Below, piece after piece: positions 59,201 to 64,000 of a stretch of 64,000 bases of DNA; the first letter of the stretch is position 1; each line of letters opens with the position of its first letter. The DNA lies in contig NW_023998464.1 in assembly GCF_014805625.2 (NCBI RefSeq), positions 1,397,564 to 1,461,563 on the forward strand, given 5' to 3'. This DNA is from Glossina fuscipes (Eukaryota; Arthropoda; Insecta; Diptera; Glossinidae). The notes below the pieces were generated by a model that saw only the letters and a program-made list of their open reading frames with translations, was not told the origin of the DNA and did no database searches. A program made the position numbers and the translations under genes.

Positions 59201-59660
59201 TATGAAGCGCATCCGTGGGGAAAGAGTTACTTATTCTCGACAGGTTCCATAATTTTGTTTTCGAGTCTTTAACTAGTTTGCTAAAACCGTTCACGAAATT
59301 CTCTGATATTTCAAAACCAGTTTTTTTCGATTCTTAGTGATTAATCTGTAATAACTTTTTCATGAAAAAGCTTTCCAGAAATAAATTGGACTTTTTTCTT
59401 GTAATTTCTTATGTTGAATGTCGATGAAGAACAAGCTCACACTAGACTTGATTTGCAATTTGGAATGCTGCGGCGTACGCATCTGAGGAAATTCGTAATT
59501 AGCGTAAGATCTTCCAACTCTCCATTATTAACAAAATACTTACATTACCCCCATCAAGATGGAAAACGGAGAAACAGCAAATTCACGTTTATTTGACGAT
59601 CACAATTCAAGTGTAAAATTATGCTTCATCCTTATACGATGAACGCAACAAATAATAAAC
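56219..59660. other. Noncoding stretch with microsatellites
   Basis: Begins with a GATACG/GATATG-rich low-complexity patch (56226-56262), then AT-rich DNA with a poly-A run (57016-57029), an AGT repeat (57413-57429) and an A-rich tract (57829-57858). No pol sequence of the LTR element is visible. Open frames (56288-56590, 58269-58451) are unrecognised. Confidence 0.5.
57413..57429. repeat. (AGT)n short microsatellite
   Basis: Five to six AGT units. Confidence 0.85.
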
Positions 59661-59887
59661 TGGTAAGAAAATTATATTCGGTTGTGATCAAAGCTTTTAT
59701 ATCCATTACCGCGATCCTACGAAAGACTGAACAAAGAGAACAGAACGGAACTACGTTTTCATGTTTTGCCGGCGGCTGATTTCTTCTATTTTCAACGTGT
59801 CGGTGTGGTGGGCGTGTTCTTTGAAAAGTTAGGGTCATTTTCTAACTCTTCTGCAAGCACTCATCCTTCGATGATCGGTATAAAAAG
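59661..59887 (+). repeat. Family B repeat, internally deleted short copy
   Basis: Starts TGGTAAGAAAATTATATTCG and CTTTTATATCCATTACC, shares GCTGATTTCTTCTATTTTCA, GTGGGCGTGTTCTTTGAAAA with the copy at 33501, and ends TTCGATGATCGGTATAAAAAG. Only about 227 bases: both ends are present and the GACGGAC core and 3' signature are deleted, like a MITE-style derivative. The minus-strand frame 59632-59838 lies within it. Confidence 0.72.
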
Positions 59888-61119
59888 TATACCACCAACT
59901 CTAAGAGTCTGTAGATAAAAATGCATGCAGGATTTTCTAGAGCTAATAATACTTGTGTGATTTGCGAGTTTTTTAAATAAAATTTTCAATATTCGCTCAG
60001 GTTTAAATTGCCGTTACTTCCTCCTGTTTTACTAGAGAATTTTGTTAACTTATCAATTTTTATCATTACACATGTGTATTTGCCTTATAACGTATTTTAG
60101 AAAATATTTTTGCGATTTTGTCAAGTTTTGTACTGCACATGTTCAGTGTTCGGTGAGTGTACAAGTATATCACTAAAGAAGTCGACACAGGTTAAAGGTA
60201 TTGTAAAAAATACGAAGATGAAAACTATGTAAATTTGCTTTAAGTTATGTTGCACGTCGTTCTAAAATTTCGTTTCAAGAAAAACGCGTTTGAAGTTTTA
60301 AAATGTTTTGTGGAAAAGTTTTCCTTTTGTTATAATAAGCTTTTTATTAATTTTTATAACAAATTTTAGTGCAGCAGGGTTCAGAGCATCTATTGAACGA
60401 ATAAAGAGAAAACGTTTTTTTGCTGAAGCATTTCCAGTGGCTTTACCCTCTTATGGAGTGTTGCTTGAGAATGCTATAATAAGATATTAATTCATGACAC
60501 TTTATTCTACAGGAAAAAGAGTTCAACGTACAAGTAGTAATAAAACAAAAAAGGTGGTAGTATTTTCTAGTGTTTAATTTTTGATAGACTTACAATTCTA
60601 TAGTCAGCATCCTTGTTTTTCCTTAGGCTTATAATTTTAGTCGTAAAATAAATAAATGAAACAAATTACATTCGCATTATCGAGTGTTCAAACAAATTAT
60701 GAGGAAATTACACAAAAATTTTTTAACATCAAAGTTTTCATTGGAAAATAAATTGTTGTAAGTAAAAAAAAAAGTATTCAAATATTACATCCACCTTTTT
60801 CTAAGGGCATAGCGGCAGGACGTTGCCAACTAGTGGCCCCACCTCGAGCCGGTTCCGCATTACCTCGAAGTGGACACTTGTGGATTCTTGATCCTTATTA
60901 TATCATCCTATCCCGCCTGTCCTCGCCTGAGGTTAGGGGTTCGGATGTCACCTTCGTGTGGCTTTATAATCGGAGTGCGTTTTGCAAAAAATTGGCCCAA
61001 GTCTTCCATTTTTTGGCATCCGTTAAAATGAGCGCTGGCACGTTGCCTGTCGTAGTGTCTACTTCCAGAGATATGAAAAGCCTCTTCCTCACAAGTCTCA
61101 AAGCTTAAGCCTTGGAGTA
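59888..61119. other. Noncoding stretch
   Basis: The frame at 60308-60490 begins with a hydrophobic, signal-peptide-like run, but it starts at TTG in T-rich DNA and I do not call it. 60833-61119 may be the far 3' part of the LINE at its right on the minus strand, with frames that cannot be matched to a known domain. Confidence 0.4.
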
Positions 61120-61600
61120 CATAGTCCGATATCATTCTTAACGTGCATAGGCTTTGAACCGCTTCCAACTTCTCAGAAGATATTTACTTTGTAATACCTT
61201 CTTCTGCGCGGAGATTACAATGCATACAAGTTTTCGCCGCGCCTGTTTTGGCTCCGTGCCGGTTGGTATAATTTTGCACAGAGTGATTGCGGTTAACAAT
61301 GCGTTATCTGAAAACTTCTTAACATGTTCCTCTTTGTTGAGCGCTTGGGACATCCTTCCCTCAGTCATCAGTATGGTTTCGTTTTGCTCTCGGCAAGTTT
61401 GAGTTTTAAGTTATATGGTCTCCTATTTATACAGCTTAACATTTCATTAGCTAGAATCGCTCTTAGCGGGATCGCTGTTAGTGGGATCGATGTCTGCTGC
61501 ACAATCAGAGCAATGTCACCCGCATAACCTTTCAATTTCCGGGTGGAAGATCCACATTTGGGAAAATGGAACAATGATGGTACCGAAAATGACCCATTGA
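61120..61600 (-). pseudogene. R1/LOA-group non-LTR retrotransposon, RT fragment (minus strand)
   Basis: On the minus strand one frame reads LKGYAGDIALIVQ at about 61531-61493, where the reverse transcriptase active site GYADDIALIV is expected (second position of the catalytic Asp pair region changed from D to G). It goes on to INRRPYNLKLKLAESKTKPY before a stop at 61368. One base over, the frame continues ETILMTEGR and later EPKQARRKLVCIVISAQ (about 61255-61205). The order 'YADD, LKLAE.KTE, GPKQARRKLL...' is that of R1/LOA-type LINE reverse transcriptases. After FKAYAR a further frameshift gives LCTLRMISDY, matching the region that follows in this group. At least two frameshifts. Endonuclease, RT N-terminus and C-terminal cysteine motif are not visible. 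Confidence 0.68.
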
Positions 61601-61675
61601 GATAAGAGTTAAATGTTTCCCTTAGTCATATTAAAAGTTTAGTTCTCTAAATGTATGGAAAAGGATTGTAAATCC

Positions 61676-61697
61676 TAATGGAAAATCCTTTCCATTA
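61676..61697. repeat. Perfect short hairpin
   Basis: Nine-base arms TAATGGAAA and TTTCCATTA with a four-base loop ATCC. A second overlapping pairing exists (GGAAAAGGATT at 61658 with AATCCTTTCC). It is not followed by a T run and need not be a terminator. Confidence 0.85.
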
Positions 61698-61700
61698 GTT

Positions 61701-64000
61701 TGGAACTACTACAGCTATACGTAAATTTTTTAACTATCCTTAAACAAGACAGAATGTTTTTTAATAAGGTTTTTTTTTAAATTTTTCTTTTGAATTTTTA
61801 TCTTCACTCTCTCTCTCTTCTTCTATTTATCGGAGGTTATTATTGTGACTTATATGCAATTGACAACTATTCGTTGTTTGCGCAAATTGACAAGGAAATT
61901 AAGCGTTTCGTAACATATGTTTAAGCATTATGCATATGCGAACATTGTCCTCTCAACATGAGGACCACCACTAGCATCACCAAATTGCTTTTGCCTACAT
62001 TATGCAACGATGGAGTGCTACGGTTAACACCTGAAATAATTACTGCAGCTTATTCAGAATTCAGAGTGGAGTGAGAAATTGGATTTGTGAGAAGAGTACA
62101 TTTGCTAATATGCATGGGATTTTCTCTTTTTTTCGGTTCTTATCAACACATTTGCCTATATGAATAAAATTGCTAGCACGTGAGAAACCTTTAACTCTTC
62201 TGTAGTTAATGGCAAATTTCAAAGCTTAATTGGAAAATAATACAATATTGAAGAAGAAAGGGAAAAAGTAGAGTAAAGAGCAAGAGAAAACAAGAAAGAA
62301 AGAAATATGTAGCGTTGGTTAGAAGAGGACTTGGGAGAACAATCGATTATGTAATTAATTATTAAGTGATGTGAAAGGTAAATGTTTACGTATGACTCAG
62401 CATGCGTGTACGTAAAAGCACGTGACTGCCATTAACCAGCAGCGTTGATTGAATGCTCTGCTGTTAAATGCAGTTCTTTTATCTCAGTTTTTCACAAGCT
62501 TTATCCTAAAAACATAACGGCGTCATTATTGAGTTGAAGATGATTATGATAATGAATAAGATTTGGCTTAAAAAAGATATTGAAAACGGTACGTATATAG
62601 ATATAAACGTTTGTATGGTCGTTTGTATAGTTTCATATAGACAACATTTTTTATCTAATATAACGGTAATTCTTAACATGTGCGGGATAATATTCATTTC
62701 GTTCGCAATTGAGTAAATGAGTAATCAAGGATTGGGGTGACTGTCTGGGCACAAGATTGCCAATATCGGCCCTTTCAATATCAAAAAAATCATACGGTTT
62801 TGTAAGCATATTTCATACCTTACGACCTAAGCGGCGACGTTTATAGCTATTTTTTGATATTGATTTATGTGAGGATTCTCTTGAATGATCTTTCATAAAG
62901 CAAAGTGCTCGTCTGGCTTCATTGGCGGTGGATATTATAGGTTTTAAAGGAGGTGTTACCCCTCGAGTGCAATAATACTTTTTGTCAAACTCAACGTTTA
63001 TTTAGAATCCCCACTTTTCTCATATTTCTGGCAGAAAGGAAATTTTTTTACGCTCTTCTTCAAGAAAAGATCCACTTTTCAATACAGAGAGGGATAGCTA
63101 TTCAGGCCGAGTGTGAGTATCGGTTGAAGCAGGTATCAATGACAAGGACATATATGATATGAGCACAGTTGGCACATCCTAGCTTTTCTTAAATGGCTTT
63201 CGCAACATGTGCCCGAGAGTTGTCGCTAACAAACCACTTTTTCATGTCTTTTGGCATTCTCTACTGTCTCTATGCACTTATTATGTTACTTCTTTTCCTT
63301 GCAACTAAATTTCCGCAGTTGTTGTTTTCTCTAATGATAGTTTCACTGAATTGACGTAACTTACAATCCATAAATCCCATCTGATCTTCTTATATGAAGA
63401 TGCTAATGAATATTTAACTTTGTAGAGCACGTTAATGGTTTGCCTACTTGGAATTATGGTTTTGTGCGGTTCAGATATCCCAGTGCGTCTGTTTTTCGAT
63501 ACCCCTCAAGTAAGCAATAAAAATAATACTTCGCGCCAATAGCGATTATTTGCGCATTGTCCACAGCAACATTTTGCAGATTTCCGTTCGTTCACATATG
63601 CTATGGTCTAAAGACTAACGATAGTGTCTTGCCAAAGAGAAGTTGCACTAGTGGCATTATAATATATAAGCTATTACGTTTGCCCTTGACAGTTTGCAAA
63701 AATTAACGCAAACATCTACAATGTTTTAAAGTTAAGCCACTCAGTCAGATTGTTGACCCATGATCTGTATTGCGATAACACTTCGTAAGAATGGTCGGTA
63801 ATTATGCTGCTGTCATGGAACTCAAGATAACAATTATTAAGGACACGTCCATATCGTAACGTTTTTTGTCTTATTATCCTTAAATGGAAAACATCAGTTC
63901 GTATCTTCAAAGTACGATTCCAATTATATGAAGAACTTAATATTTTTGAGGTTTATATTAGTTTGGGGAAAAAGAAATCCATTATTTTTATATGAACTTC
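61701..64000. other. Noncoding stretch to window end
   Basis: AT-rich up to about 62.7 kb. 62.75-63.7 kb is less biased and contains short protein-like pieces on both strands, possibly a decayed transposon, but I cannot identify one. The frame at 63716-63910 (minus) is unrecognised. Confidence 0.45.

Noticed and set aside
60308..60490. Secreted peptide with signal-like N-terminus
   Set aside because: Starts at TTG in T-rich DNA; no other evidence of a gene.
62760..63700. Possible decayed transposase
   Set aside because: Less AT-biased composition and short protein-like pieces, but no catalytic or DNA-binding motif could be found on either strand.
1..64000. CRISPR arrays, operons, riboswitches, phage or prokaryotic defence genes
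   Set aside because: No regularly spaced repeats with unique spacers and no prokaryotic gene organisation; the sequence is eukaryotic throughout.

Overview
This 64 kb window is AT-rich eukaryotic DNA from an insect, most likely a higher fly (Diptera, Schizophora; a tephritid fruit fly is my guess, not proven). The grounds are the mix of mobile-element remnants (mariner-type transposases, an I-clade LINE ending in (TAA)n, Jockey/CR1-like and R1/LOA-like LINEs, an insect-type LTR element with a tRNA-Leu-like primer site), abundant (GA)n, (TG)n and (TA)n microsatellites, and no bacterial features. I could not support a single host protein-coding exon, rRNA gene or functional tRNA gene. Almost all open frames are chance AT-rich frames or decayed transposon coding sequence. 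The window is therefore either intergenic DNA or the inside of a very large intron.

Layout. 1-8.5 kb: mostly unique noncoding DNA with a mariner C-terminal scrap at 1.6 kb. 8.5-13.8 kb: a copy of 'family A' repeat, a short I-like/SINE 3' tail, a minus-strand Jockey/CR1-like LINE (11.4-12.7 kb), and a tRNA-headed SINE whose tail resembles the I-clade LINE found at 29-31 kb. 16.8-21.4 kb: a 'family B' repeat, a mariner remnant and family A copies. 23.4 kb: another mariner remnant on the minus strand. 25.6 kb: a second tRNA-like (SINE-type) sequence. 28.5-31.7 kb: a 400-base assembly gap, then the 3' half of an I-clade LINE (reverse transcriptase, RNase H, CCHC-like cysteine motif, (TAA)n tail), followed by a second Jockey/CR1-like fragment and a family B fragment. 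33.5-36.4 kb: family B, mariner and family A. 36.4-53.5 kb: long noncoding stretch rich in microsatellites, with one family A/mariner cluster at 41-42 kb. 53.5-56.2 kb: families A and B, then a 5' LTR, primer-binding site and truncated gag carrying a SAP-like motif. 59.7 kb: a short family B copy. 61.1-61.6 kb: a decayed R1/LOA-like LINE. The rest is unassigned.

How the parts relate: none of the mobile elements visible here is intact. The most informative relationships are (i) the SINE whose 3' tail matches the 3' end of the I-clade LINE in the same window, suggesting SINE-LINE parasitism; (ii) two noncoding repeat families, A and B, each present in six or more diverged copies, B with inverted TATACCC/GGGTATA ends, suggesting nonautonomous DNA elements; and (iii) mariner remnants that all cover the C-terminal part of the transposase. 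No CRISPR array, operon or prokaryote-like system is present.
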